The notes under the pieces were generated by a model. The model saw only the letters and a list, made by a program, of their open reading frames with translations. It searched no databases and was not told the DNA's origin. 26,118 nt of DNA from a virus: the IMG/VR virus record IMGVR_UViG_3300035698_003233, positions 1 to 26,118 of that record. One strand, 5' to 3'. Positions 1 to 9,685 of this stretch are shown piece by piece (within the stretch, counting starts at the first letter, position 1; the number at the start of each line of letters is the position of its first letter). The position numbers and the translations under genes are program-made.

Positions 1-414
1 GTAATTAGCCCACACGGCTTCAGCTCCATAAGTAGCAGAAGTAGCATAGTCCGCAGCAGTGCCATTCCCATAGTAGATATAGTAATCAGTATTAACCGTA
101 GAACTTAAAGTGCCAGCAGCTTTAAAATGAATCTCCCCATTAGTTCCATCACAAAATACAATCTCTCTTGCTATCTCTGTAGTTTCATCAGTCTTAGTAA
201 TTCTAACATCGCCACAATCTGCTTGAGCATTAGCATAAAAGCCTGTAGCAAGATCATCAGTATTCACATATACAGGGAAATCAGTTAAGTCAGCGTTTAC
301 TTTTGTATTGTCTACTGTAATCTTTTGTCTGTAAATGAAACTAGAATCAGCGTACCAAGCCGCATGAGCTGGTGTCGCCAACAGAATTAGCAATAGTAAA
401 CTTACTATTCTCAC
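1..414 (-). CDS. Secreted DUF2341-type protein, 3' end cut off by window
   Basis: This is the first 138 codons of a gene that continues past the left edge. It starts at GTG (414-412), which overlaps the TAG stop of the upstream gene by one base and has a purine-rich GAGG just before it. Residues 1-18 form a clear Sec signal peptide: Arg2, a Leu/Ile core and an AHA|A cleavage site after Ala18. The mature part begins Trp20-Tyr21 and matches the DUF2341 pattern: a YRQKITVDN strand (28-36), LTDFPVYV (43-50), a DVRIT strand (69-73) and YYIYYGN (111-117), then a VW segment (134-135) where such proteins usually enter a LamG/concanavalin-like domain. From family knowledge it is probably an exported or surface carbohydrate-binding protein. 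A signal peptide is odd for a virion fibre; it could instead be a secreted phage-encoded factor. The domain call is by eye. Confidence 0.75.
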   Translation of the reverse strand, partial: MRIVSLLLLILLATPAHAAWYADSSFIYRQKITVDNTKVNADLTDFPVYVNTDDLATGFYANAQADCGDVRITKTDETTEIAREIVFCDGTNGEIHFKAAGTLSSTVNTDYYIYYGNGTAADYATSATYGAEAVWANY

Positions 415-809
415 TATTCACCCTCAACGATCACCCATTCACCATCTAGATCAGCAGCATATTTAATCGCTGTATCTAATCTGAACTTAGCGAATTGTAC
501 TCCAAGCTGTGACATATCAAGCATTGTGAAAGCACCTAATGTCTTTAAATATTCAAGCCTCTGCTTTAACATTCCTTCTCTGCTAGTTAAAACTGGTGGA
601 GCTTTACCATTGTAATCGGCAACCTCTGTTATTAAACCTTCGTCTATAACTACAATAGAATAATTCTCCTCTCTGAAACCCTGTTCAGTAGATATTCTTG
701 TATTGAAAGAATATTCTTTATCACCACCATTTAATGTGCTGACTGGGAAAGTGTTAATCACCTTCACCACTCTACTATTTAAATCTGCAATTCGTTCTGC
801 TTTATTCAT
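414..809 (-). CDS. Hypothetical protein, 131 aa
   Basis: The reading frame extends further upstream, but ATG at 809 is chosen because AGGAG lies five bases before it; the upstream extension contains this ribosome site. The product is mixed alpha/beta. The N-terminal half (about residues 20-60) is strand-rich and contains Tyr/Val/Ile runs such as NYSIVVIDEG. The C-terminal half is helical, with LKQRLEYLKTLG and a QFAKFRLDTAIKYA helix, and the protein ends in acidic VIVEGE. There is no signal peptide, unlike both neighbours. It sits between two exported fibre-like proteins, starts 8 bases after the upstream stop and is probably co-transcribed. It could be a fibre chaperone or small tail component, but I do not recognise the family. 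Confidence 0.7.
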   Translation of the reverse strand: MNKAERIADLNSRVVKVINTFPVSTLNGGDKEYSFNTRISTEQGFREENYSIVVIDEGLITEVADYNGKAPPVLTSREGMLKQRLEYLKTLGAFTMLDMSQLGVQFAKFRLDTAIKYAADLDGEWVIVEGE

Positions 810-817
810 AATGTCTC

Positions 818-2092
818 CTATTTGAAATCTAATCCTGCTTGGCAATTGTAATTAGTGCCATCGTAATAACAGCTCACAAAGTCGACTGCCGCTGCTGTTG
901 TTGTAAGCGTTGGTGCTGTCCCGCCAGGCCAATCTACTGTACCAGGCCAAGTAGCTAATCTACTACCAGTGCCATCTTGTATTAATTTTAAAGTTAATGT
1001 AGTTGGTCCTCCTGGAGCAGTAAAGGTATAAGTGACGTTACCTGTCATTGTTGACTTGTGGTGGTTACCAGTACCCCAGTCGATAGTGTCTGCTGTAGAA
1101 GAGTTACCGTCATCTACTTCTGCATCAAAATAGATACTCTCTTGCGACTGTATATCGCCAGCTACATTAACAAATCCACTACCTACTACCTTAGGGCTGA
1201 TGACTAAATTCGTGCCATCATAATAGATATCTGCATCACCGCCTGTACCAAACGTAGCGTTAACACTATCGTTGAAGGTAAGGTCACCAGTCATAATATC
1301 GCCAGTGTCATTCACTTTTGCACCAAATTGTGTTTGTATTGCACTCGTAACGCCCTTGACGTGAATTAATTCCGTCAATGATGGGTATGTGGCTACTGCC
1401 GCTGAGACTATATTCTTAGAGCCATCCGTGATAATGATCTCTGAAGCAGTAAGGTAATCACCTATTACTGAAGTAGTGAAGGTTGGTGAGGTTCCAAAGA
1501 CTGCTACTCCTGTACCTGTTTCGTTACTAAGAACGCCTGCTAATTGAGCAGAAGTTGTTGCCGCGAATTGAGATAACGGGTCAGTAGTTAAAGCATCTCC
1601 TATCCCTTTAGCGTTTAGCTGTGTTTGTATCGCGCTGGTAACGCCCTTGACGTGAATTAATTCTGCTAAAGAAGGATACGTAGCTACTGCTGCTGAAGCA
1701 AGATTCTTAGAACCGTCTGTAATAATTATTTCTGAAGCAGTAAGCCCAGATAAGAGGACACCAGCAGTACTAAGAACGCCAGCGTTGCTTAACGTTGCCG
1801 CGCTGTTCTGTATTACTTTCCCTGTTGTAGCATCAAATCTAACAATCGCATCATCAGTAGCACTTGATGGTCCTACTACATCACCAGATCCACCACTACC
1901 GCCGCCAGTAGCAGGGTCCCATTGTATGGTTGTTCCATTCATGCTTAAAACGTAACCAGCAGTACCTTTCGGTCTGAGTTTACTTATATTGACACTCTTA
2001 CTAGGGTTGATTAAATCAGCGCAAGCTGGTAATGCACCCAATAATAATGCTAAAACAACTAAGTAGTTGCTATACGAACTTCGCCTTTCCAT
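818..2092 (-). CDS. Tail-fibre-like protein with N-terminal export/lipoprotein signal
   Basis: This 424-residue protein starts at ATG 2092, preceded by AGAGGA at good spacing, and overlaps the end of the collagen-like gene by 34 bp. Residues 1-10 are polar with Arg3-Arg4, residues 11-21 are strongly hydrophobic, and LPAC at 21-24 can be read as a lipobox (Cys24) or as an AxA signal-peptidase I site (A23-C24-A25). Then come a Gly/Ser linker (62-71) and a fibre-like body. A 46-residue unit is duplicated at 117-162 and 214-259 (TASEIIITDGSKN, then IHVKGVTSAIQTQ). The segment around 290 has DADIYYDGTNLVISP, and the C-terminus has FVSCYYDGTNYNCQAG, both typical of phage fibre or spike sequences. 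It is likely a receptor-binding or host-surface protein; the export signal is unusual and clear in the sequence. Confidence 0.75.
   Translation of the reverse strand: MERRSSYSNYLVVLALLLGALPACADLINPSKSVNISKLRPKGTAGYVLSMNGTTIQWDPATGGGSGGSGDVVGPSSATDDAIVRFDATTGKVIQNSAATLSNAGVLSTAGVLLSGLTASEIIITDGSKNLASAAVATYPSLAELIHVKGVTSAIQTQLNAKGIGDALTTDPLSQFAATTSAQLAGVLSNETGTGVAVFGTSPTFTTSVIGDYLTASEIIITDGSKNIVSAAVATYPSLTELIHVKGVTSAIQTQFGAKVNDTGDIMTGDLTFNDSVNATFGTGGDADIYYDGTNLVISPKVVGSGFVNVAGDIQSQESIYFDAEVDDGNSSTADTIDWGTGNHHKSTMTGNVTYTFTAPGGPTTLTLKLIQDGTGSRLATWPGTVDWPGGTAPTLTTTAAAVDFVSCYYDGTNYNCQAGLDFK
1316..1744 (-). repeat. Internal duplication inside the fibre gene
   Basis: Two copies of a 138-bp coding unit, 1607-1744 and 1316-1453, encode nearly the same 46 residues. 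The longest shared DNA block includes cgcccttgacgtgaattaat on the plus strand. Differences are mostly silent or conservative, so the copies arose by duplication and have been kept under protein-level selection. About 150 bp of non-repeated fibre sequence separates them. Confidence 0.85.
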
Positions 2093-2880
2093 ATCATTTC
2101 CTCTACCGCAGACCCGATAACTACTATGTCAAACCCTTCTTTCGTGGCTTGAATATCAAAACTTAATTTATGGTCTGATTTTCTACAAATATAATTAGGG
2201 ATATCATTCTCAATCTTCATTACTTTAAATGGTGCGCTGTCTAACTTGTATAGCAAACAATGCTTTTGTCCATAAAAGTAACTGACCCTATTAGAACCTC
2301 TACCCATTAACGTAACACTAACACCAATAGCGCCACCTGTTTCTATCTTATGGCTGAAAATTACTTTAACTGGCTCTTCGGCGTTACTGAAAGAGTCTAT
2401 CTCTCTTAGTTCTACCCACTTACTGAAGGCTGCATCTTCACCCTTATCGCCTTTCTCGCCTGTCCCGCCTTGTGGACCTTGATCTCCGTTAGTACCATTC
2501 TTACCGTTGGCCCCATTCTTACCGTTGATCCCATCTATGGCATTTTTACCATTGGTTCCGTTCGTTCCGTTGGTTCCGTTCTTACCTGGGGCTCCGTCTT
2601 TACCATCAGTCCCATCTTCACCCTTATCGCCTTTCTCGCCGTTGGTTCCGTTAGTACCATTCTTAGCTAGTGTTGCTGCTTTACCAGGCTCGCCCGCTTC
2701 TCCAGGAGGCCCTTTTTTACCTTCAGGTCCTCTAATGTCTTTAATATCTATCTGACTGTCGTTAGTTAACGTAATAACTAACCCAGTACCAACCTGTTTC
2801 CAGTCCTTAATGCCTATACCAGCCTCTCCTGGTCGTCCAGGAGCACCTTTTGACTTTTGATTCTTCTTAGTTCCAAACAT
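2059..2880 (-). CDS. Collagen-like fibre protein (Gly-X-Y repeats)
   Basis: The 273-residue product begins MFGTKKNQKS. Short Gly-X-Y stretches occur at about residues 12-20 and 50-68, with a long one at about 73-146 rich in GKNGTNG and GEKGDKGED triplets. Between the first two lies a small strand-rich insert (TGLVITLTNDSQIDI). Residues about 150-273 form a globular tail with four or five hydrophobic strands and Cys at KHCLLY and YICRK. Collagen-like triple helices are common as stiff shafts in phage tail fibres, so the role is probably a trimeric fibre shaft with a C-terminal knob. The start at ATG 2880 has no good Shine-Dalgarno; a TATAAT box lies six bases upstream, which suggests a promoter and possibly a leaderless message. 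Confidence 0.85.
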   Translation of the reverse strand: MFGTKKNQKSKGAPGRPGEAGIGIKDWKQVGTGLVITLTNDSQIDIKDIRGPEGKKGPPGEAGEPGKAATLAKNGTNGTNGEKGDKGEDGTDGKDGAPGKNGTNGTNGTNGKNAIDGINGKNGANGKNGTNGDQGPQGGTGEKGDKGEDAAFSKWVELREIDSFSNAEEPVKVIFSHKIETGGAIGVSVTLMGRGSNRVSYFYGQKHCLLYKLDSAPFKVMKIENDIPNYICRKSDHKLSFDIQATKEGFDIVVIGSAVEEMIWKGEVRIATT

Positions 2881-2881
2881 A

Positions 2882-2892
2882 CTACTATTATA
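2882..2892 (-). promoter_or_regulatory. Promoter box TATAATAGTAG before collagen-like gene
   Basis: On the minus strand a perfect -10 box TATAAT (2892-2887) is followed by AGTAGT and then the ATG at 2880, which puts +1 at or next to the A of the start codon. The -35 is weak (TTGGAG about 19 bases upstream). The 11-base box also occurs on the plus strand at 25241 and 26020. A second AATAGTAG copy lies 17 bases upstream (about 2900-2907). Confidence 0.45.
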
Positions 2893-2915
2893 ACCCTATT
2901 CTACTATTAAGCTCC

Positions 2916-2942
2916 AAGGCAAACAAGGATATTACTTGCCTT
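2916..2942. other. Hairpin at end of the 124-aa gene
   Basis: AAGGCAA (2916-2922) and TTGCCTT (2936-2942) are perfect inverted arms around a 13-base loop, spanning the stop codon of the upstream gene. There is no T-tract after it in the direction of transcription, so it is better read as an RNA-stability or processing hairpin than as a terminator. Confidence 0.35.
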
Positions 2943-3306
2943 CTAAGACTTTAACACTCACTGTGCCTGATGCACATGCAAGATAGAAACCAGCGCCGCC
3001 GTTTGTTGAAGCACTGATTGGATACTCGTTCAAAGTAGCAGATTCTGAGGCTTCTGAAGACCAGTCATCGCCAGCTTCAACATTCCAGCCATCAGTAGCT
3101 GTTTGAGTTGAACTTTCTAGGATATAAAAAGCAGCTGTAGCGTCGAGGTTTCTCAAGATCAAAGATCTACGACCTACTAATGAGGTTCTACCTGCCACGG
3201 CAGTAGTTAACAAAGCATCAAGGCTCGTTGCTGCAGTTGTGACCGTTATAGTGGTAACTCGTACCCCTGTTCCGATCGTAAAAGTGTTTGCATACCAAAT
3301 ACTCAT
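2932..3306 (-). CDS. Small beta-rich virion protein, 124 aa
   Basis: The product starts MSIWYANTFTIG at ATG 3306, with AGGAG about 12 bases upstream. It is rich in Thr, Ala and Val strands (VRVTTITVTTAATS), contains a short basic stretch (GRRSLILRNLD) and ends in TVSVKVLEGK. This pattern is typical of small phage decoration or fibre-base proteins, but no named family is evident. It lies between the HNH gene and the collagen-like fibre gene, in the same direction as the fibre module. A structural role is inferred from composition and position only. Confidence 0.6.
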   Translation of the reverse strand: MSIWYANTFTIGTGVRVTTITVTTAATSLDALLTTAVAGRTSLVGRRSLILRNLDATAAFYILESSTQTATDGWNVEAGDDWSSEASESATLNEYPISASTNGGAGFYLACASGTVSVKVLEGK

Positions 3307-3321
3307 AGCTCTATTTTACTC

Positions 3322-3575
3322 CTATTTTTTCTTTTTCGCATTTTTATCTCTTGCGAATGAGCGATTTGTGCTTTTAGGTTGCACTCTTAAGTTCTTACTG
3401 CCGTTGCCTTTAGATACACCCTTAACGTGATCTACGTCCTTATTATCACCCTTCTTAACCTTACCAGCCTTCTCCATCTTAGATCTAGCTGCATTGCGGG
3501 TAGCACGGTTCTTCTTCTGCTCAGGCTTGCCCTGATAATTGTCGTATTCTTTTCTGTAGTTACGTTTTTCTGGCA

Positions 3576-3576
<1 letters not shown>
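3322..3576 (-). CDS. Small HNH-type nuclease-like protein, 84 aa
   Basis: This highly basic protein (many Lys/Arg) has RNYRKEYDNYQGKPEQ at the N-terminus and a short HNH-like core near the C-terminus: DVDH (Asp49-His50), then NLRV (Asn62) and STNRS (Asn71). Small phage proteins of this kind, with a VDH...NLR...NR pattern and a KPEQKKNR lead, are usually annotated as HNH endonucleases; the third catalytic position here is Asn rather than His, as in many family members. There is no CxxC zinc pair. The ATG overlaps the stop of the polyglycine gene by one base (TAATG). It may be a mobile nuclease-like gene lodged in the fibre module, or a DNA-binding virion factor. Confidence 0.65.
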
Positions 3577-4798
<1,222 letters not shown>

Positions 4799-4802
<4 letters not shown>

Positions 4803-5455
4803 ATTAAATACCAATCTCCTGCTGTTGCGTCATAGGTTAAATATACTTTCGCATAATTACTATTAACAACCATATCTTCACTTAAATCCATTATCCCTTC
4901 ACCGTTTCTACCTATCGTGAGGTTATTAGAACCAAATGTACCTTTGATGTCTACAAAACCAACTAGATCACCTTCGCTTGGAGCTAAAGGTAACGTAGCC
5001 GTGAAAGCTGCGCTTGTTGTGTCTATAGGGTAAACATTACCAGTAACTGCTGTAAAACCTGTTGTCTGTATAGCTGCTTTAGCATAGTTAAGACTTATAG
5101 AACCTGCTGCCGCTATCTGTGCGTTTGTATATAACTGGGTAGCTACTTCTAAGTCAGAGTCAGTACCACCGTATTTGAACGTACCGTTGCGTAATATAAC
5201 GTCAGAAGATCCCGTGAGAGACTCCAGGTACGCTGTTTTAATGATATTAAAGGTTTGATCGCCTGTGAAGGTATTAGCCGCTGTAAGCTCAACTCCACTG
5301 TCAATGATCCAGTTAAAGGCTAAAATAATAGCGTTAAGGTTAAGAAGGTTATTAGCGTTCTCTACTTCAGCGAGTACCTTTTCGCCAGAAGATACCTGAA
5401 CTAAGTTAGTAGTACTTGGCTTATCTGTGGAAATGTCGGTCTTTGTTACTGTCAT
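4799..5455 (-). CDS. Short tail fibre / fibre-attachment protein
   Basis: The 218-residue protein starts at ATG 5455, overlapping the TAA of the large ejection gene by one base (TAATG), with AAGGG just upstream. The N-terminal part has a helix-like VSSGEKVLAEVENANNLLNLNAIILAFNWIID. The middle has fibre-style TFTGDQTFN and a strand set around NGTFKYGGTD. The C-terminal part has TSAAFTATLPLAPSEGDLVGFVDI and ends AKVYLTYDATAGDWYLI, a typical closing motif of phage fibre or spike proteins. It sits between the ejection protein and the polyglycine adhesin, consistent with a fibre base that joins the adhesin to the tail. The family is not certain. Confidence 0.7.
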
Positions 5456-8400
5456 TATAGATTACCCTTCTCATACTCACTTCTTACTACCTTCATTATA
5501 TACTGACTTTGATTATTTAGCACGTCATCATGTTGCTTTTGAGTTATCTTGCCTGCTTTATAATAAGCCTCTAGTCGCTTCAGAACGTCTCTCTCTACTA
5601 TTGGGTAAGCCGCTTCGTATACTTGCCTTTTAGCCGCTTGTTCTGCGTCAAGGGTTTGGTAATTCTTCAATCTTGAACGATTACGCTTAAAGTCAGCTAG
5701 TTCGTCTTTAAATTTCTTAGTTCTTATCTCACCTATATTCTCTGTGTTTAATGGTCCATGTTCCAGTGCATACTTAGCTCTTTCTTTGACTCTATTCGCC
5801 TCTAATATCTTAGATTCCCTTTTGATTTTATTACCCTTGGCTTCTCGACCAGCGTGGGAAGCTTGATAAAGAGGTTCCATTATAACCCTTGGTGGTAGAT
5901 ATCTCGCTGACGGATTTTTATCGAAACTAAAAGGATTTTCGCCACGAGCCGCAGTCCCTAGTGTATCTCCTGCAATCTTGCTTAATGTGCCAAGCCCTGG
6001 TGAAGCATAGTCGGCAATAGCTTTGCCTGTATTGCCGCCTCTCTGCGTACTCGTAATGAGATCCATAGTCCGAGCGAGTACAGGATTCGCCTGTCTAATG
6101 CCTTCTGTCGCTATCTTCTCAGGCTTTTTGGCGTCTTCCCATGCCTTACCTGCCTTCTCTCCAAGCCTCATTTCGTTAGCCAATATATAGACTGGTAATA
6201 CTGCAACGAATCCAGCTGCTGTAGCGACGCCAGAACGTACTTTTTGTGCGTTGCCTTCCTTGATGCCCTCTACTATCATCTGTCTAGTGTTCATATCAAC
6301 TTCATCAGCAAATTTTTGGACGAAAGACTGGAAGGTTAAGAACATTTTACCTGGTTCATTACCTAACGCTATAGGGCTTCTATCCCATTCGGATACTACT
6401 AACTGTTCGCCTGCTCTAGCATCCACAGCTCTATTGATTAATTTGTCACCTGCTGCGTCTTTATGTCTGCCCTTCTTCACTAGTTTTAAGCGACGTTTCA
6501 AACTAGCCATTTCATTCGGAGTAAATAGGCTACCGTATCTATCTTCAAATATCTTAAAGTTTGATTTATTCAAATTGTTTTTAAGCCACGCTAATTGAGT
6601 CTGATAAGTAACTTCTTTCTCGCCCCATCTATCTACTAATTGTAATGGGGAGAAAGCACCTTTACGAACTGTCTTACCTATCTTGCCTCCTGTCCCTGTA
6701 CGCTTGCTGCCGAGATAGTTTTTCAAAGTCTGGAATGATTCTATCCCTGCATCATTTAGATTCTGCATAGTATTAAGTGGATTCAAGAACTCTGTGTAAC
6801 TAGGTGTGTTCCCTGTCATCGCCTTCAGGGTATTAAAGCCACCTTCAATAGTCGAGAGAAGCCCTGATTTTCTCACGTTTGTTATTACAGATGTTAATTG
6901 AGCTAATAAGGTAGCAGGTGCAGTTACTAACGCACCACTAACTGATGACTGCATAACCTTGACAACCATTGCCGACGCTGTATTGGGTGACATATCCCTT
7001 TCAAGAAATACTTTACTTAACTGGTCTACTGCTAACGGAATATCCTTCGTAGCAAGATCATCTGACTCCATTACTAACCTGGGGATTAATTCTGAGAAGA
7101 TGTCGGGCTCCAGGTTGCCCCCAAATAGCTCTGCGTCACCATACACTGTTGCATATCGGTCAATTAAAGACTCTAGCGCCTCTGGCATTGGTTTATAAGC
7201 ATCCATCATCTCAGGAGTATATTTCTTAATAACCCTACCTTTCTCAAATCTAGTATTTAACCCAGTGATATCCTTTTGGTCTATATTGTCTATCGTGACA
7301 GGCTCTCCCGTACTCTGCTTAAGTTCTTTTAGATAAGTTGAAATAGCAGAACTAGCATCTTCATTGGTTTCACGAAGCTTAGTCAGGTTTTGTACATCAA
7401 ACGGGAAATATAATTCACCTTTACTCTCTGGCACTTCATGCCCACTAGATTTAAGGAAAGTTTTCATCTTCACGACCTCTGGTTGCATAGCCTCAAGAGG
7501 AGCTAAAAGATCTGCTGGTAAAACTGCTTTCTTTTGACGCCCTGCAACAACTTCGCCAAGAGTAGCCATTACTTCATTATTATTAACATATTTATTTAAA
7601 GCCTTCTCTAGCCCTGCCCCTTTCACTTTTTTGAACAGTTCTTGTCTCGCAAACTTGGCCGTTTGTAGACTTCGATTGACTTTATTAGCTAACTTCTTAG
7701 ATATACGGTAAAGTCTTTTTCTCACTGTTTGTAAATTCTTATAAAATTTACCAAAACTTCTCTCTGGGTTAAGATCATTAGGGGTTAAACCTCGATCTTC
7801 TAACATCTTGGCTACGGATGTCTTCTCTCCACCAGGGACTACTATATCGCCTTCTGGAGTTACAGAAACTCCTTCTTTTACTGGCAACCCAGTAACAGGA
7901 TCGTACTCTTTGATCCCTTGCTTACCAGAAATGAACCTTGGTTTTGGTTGACTCACTTCAGGAGCTTTCTCTATAACAGCAGGTAATTGAGGCTTAGACG
8001 CAAAGTCCGTAACTTCTTGTTTCTGCTTCTGTACTTTATCTAGTTTCTTTTGGTAACTAGATTTCTCTTTTTCATATTTATTAAAAAGGCCGTCTGCTTC
8101 TTTCTCTAGATCCTGAACAAGTTTTTGCTGTTCTGTTTCTTTCTGTTTAAACAGTTCTTGTTTTATAGCTTCCTTCTCTTCAGCGACTCTAGTTACTTCT
8201 GCTTCTACTTCAGCCTTCTTAACAGGGACGGTCTGCTCCATGCTCTTCTCAATCTTGTCTAGTTGCTTTTGAATCTTACCTATGTTCTTCTCACTAGCTA
8301 AGATGTCTTTGTCTAATGCTTTTTGCACCTTCTCTATAGGCTTACCAAAGTCTTTCTGTAATTCTTCTAGAGTTTTCTTTTTGATTAACTGAGCAAGGTT

Positions 8401-9675
8401 TTTCTCTTTCTCTTTAAGCTTCATTTGCTTAGACATTGCCGTATCCATCTCTGCCTTCACTTTCGCCTTGGCTTTAGTTTGTACTGTGTCTGCCTCTACT
8501 TTTTTCGCTGCTCTGATGTTATCAACGATTTCCTTCTTGTTCTTAGGCCCAGTATAAGCGTCTGCTATCTCCTTCTCGTTGACTTCAATAGGTTTAGCCT
8601 TCACTTCTTCTATGTAGTTAGCAGTAGTATCAATATCTTTTTCGATCTTGCTTGATGTGGTTTGGAAGTCATCTGCGTGTTTAGTCTCTTCAACAGTGAG
8701 CCTTGCTAGGTCTTCCTCTTGGAGTTTGGTGATATTAGGTTGTTCTGCGTAGCTAGGGACTTTTTCAGCGAAGGTTCTTTCTATCGTTGGTGCAGGAGCT
8801 GCTTCCACCTGAGGCTTATAAAATTCATTAGTAACAGCTTCTTGGGTTTGAGCCATTTGTTCCATCTTCTGACGCTGCATGTTCCCTTCTGATATCTGCT
8901 TCCTGATCTTCATGTTCTCTGATTGCTTAATCATTCCGCTAACACCTTGAACCACGTTATCGAGAGCGCCTTTTAAACCTTTTACCGCCGCAGGGATAGC
9001 AGGCAAAGCCCCAAGCGTCGCTCCAGCACCAGCACCGATTCCCATGATTTGCAAAGCTTTGCCCTTATCAATCTCGCCTGTTTCTTGGTCTGTTGCGTAA
9101 TGGATAGCAGGAAGCGCCGTAGCTCCACCACCGACCGCCATACCTGCTCCCATTGTTTGTAGTGGGGTTTTAGCTAAATTAAATAACTGTGTAGCACCTG
9201 GTGAACCTGACATGACATCTAGGCCTACGTTCGCCGCTTTCGCCGCACCACCAGCGCCTGCTAAAAAAGGTAAAGCAGCAGCAGCCCCAATATATTCTGC
9301 TGACCCTAACGCTATATCCCCATAAGGCTTCTGTAGTATCTCATCTCTCTGCCCAAAAGTACCGTACTCTTGCAACTTATCCCTTATCTTGTGTTCAGGG
9401 ATAGAACGGATAAACTCTCCTGCGTCTGACTCTGCGATTTGAGCCGCCCATGGTTGCTCTCTACCTAACTTATCGAATAACTTACCTTGCGCTCGGCCTA
9501 AATCAAGAGAACCTTTAAGAGCGTCTACCCCAAAATCTGCGGCCCCTCCTAAAAAAGACAAGGCTAGGTTTAATGGATTATATATATTTAAAATAGAAGT
9601 GCCTAATTCCCCAACAGGCAGTTCTGCCCCTGATGGTATTGTTCCTGGGCCTGTATAAATGTACTCTCTCGCCAT
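5455..9675 (-). CDS. Large internal virion / DNA-ejection protein, 1406 aa
   Basis: The start ATG 9675 is preceded by AAGGGG. Residues about 20-245 hold several Gly/Ala-rich hydrophobic stretches (IGAAAALPFLAGAGGAAKAA, then AGMAVGGGATALPA, then IMGIGAGAGATLGALPA) that look like glycine-zipper membrane segments. Residues about 270-580 are a highly charged Lys/Glu coiled coil (for example KALDKDILASEKNIGKIQKQ). The C-terminal about 800 residues are mostly helical and soluble-looking, with one Ala/Leu-rich segment near 910-935 (SVSGALVTAPATLLAQL). Size, composition and position after two smaller Ala/Gly/Gln-rich proteins match the internal virion proteins of podoviruses (P22 gp16/gp20, T7 gp15/gp16), which are ejected to form a channel through the cell envelope. 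I see no clear lysozyme catalytic motif. The family assignment is inferred from architecture. Confidence 0.7.
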   Translation of the reverse strand: MAREYIYTGPGTIPSGAELPVGELGTSILNIYNPLNLALSFLGGAADFGVDALKGSLDLGRAQGKLFDKLGREQPWAAQIAESDAGEFIRSIPEHKIRDKLQEYGTFGQRDEILQKPYGDIALGSAEYIGAAAALPFLAGAGGAAKAANVGLDVMSGSPGATQLFNLAKTPLQTMGAGMAVGGGATALPAIHYATDQETGEIDKGKALQIMGIGAGAGATLGALPAIPAAVKGLKGALDNVVQGVSGMIKQSENMKIRKQISEGNMQRQKMEQMAQTQEAVTNEFYKPQVEAAPAPTIERTFAEKVPSYAEQPNITKLQEEDLARLTVEETKHADDFQTTSSKIEKDIDTTANYIEEVKAKPIEVNEKEIADAYTGPKNKKEIVDNIRAAKKVEADTVQTKAKAKVKAEMDTAMSKQMKLKEKEKNLAQLIKKKTLEELQKDFGKPIEKVQKALDKDILASEKNIGKIQKQLDKIEKSMEQTVPVKKAEVEAEVTRVAEEKEAIKQELFKQKETEQQKLVQDLEKEADGLFNKYEKEKSSYQKKLDKVQKQKQEVTDFASKPQLPAVIEKAPEVSQPKPRFISGKQGIKEYDPVTGLPVKEGVSVTPEGDIVVPGGEKTSVAKMLEDRGLTPNDLNPERSFGKFYKNLQTVRKRLYRISKKLANKVNRSLQTAKFARQELFKKVKGAGLEKALNKYVNNNEVMATLGEVVAGRQKKAVLPADLLAPLEAMQPEVVKMKTFLKSSGHEVPESKGELYFPFDVQNLTKLRETNEDASSAISTYLKELKQSTGEPVTIDNIDQKDITGLNTRFEKGRVIKKYTPEMMDAYKPMPEALESLIDRYATVYGDAELFGGNLEPDIFSELIPRLVMESDDLATKDIPLAVDQLSKVFLERDMSPNTASAMVVKVMQSSVSGALVTAPATLLAQLTSVITNVRKSGLLSTIEGGFNTLKAMTGNTPSYTEFLNPLNTMQNLNDAGIESFQTLKNYLGSKRTGTGGKIGKTVRKGAFSPLQLVDRWGEKEVTYQTQLAWLKNNLNKSNFKIFEDRYGSLFTPNEMASLKRRLKLVKKGRHKDAAGDKLINRAVDARAGEQLVVSEWDRSPIALGNEPGKMFLTFQSFVQKFADEVDMNTRQMIVEGIKEGNAQKVRSGVATAAGFVAVLPVYILANEMRLGEKAGKAWEDAKKPEKIATEGIRQANPVLARTMDLITSTQRGGNTGKAIADYASPGLGTLSKIAGDTLGTAARGENPFSFDKNPSARYLPPRVIMEPLYQASHAGREAKGNKIKRESKILEANRVKERAKYALEHGPLNTENIGEIRTKKFKDELADFKRNRSRLKNYQTLDAEQAAKRQVYEAAYPIVERDVLKRLEAYYKAGKITQKQHDDVLNNQSQYIMKVVRSEYEKGNL

Positions 9676-9685
9676 CTATATCCCC

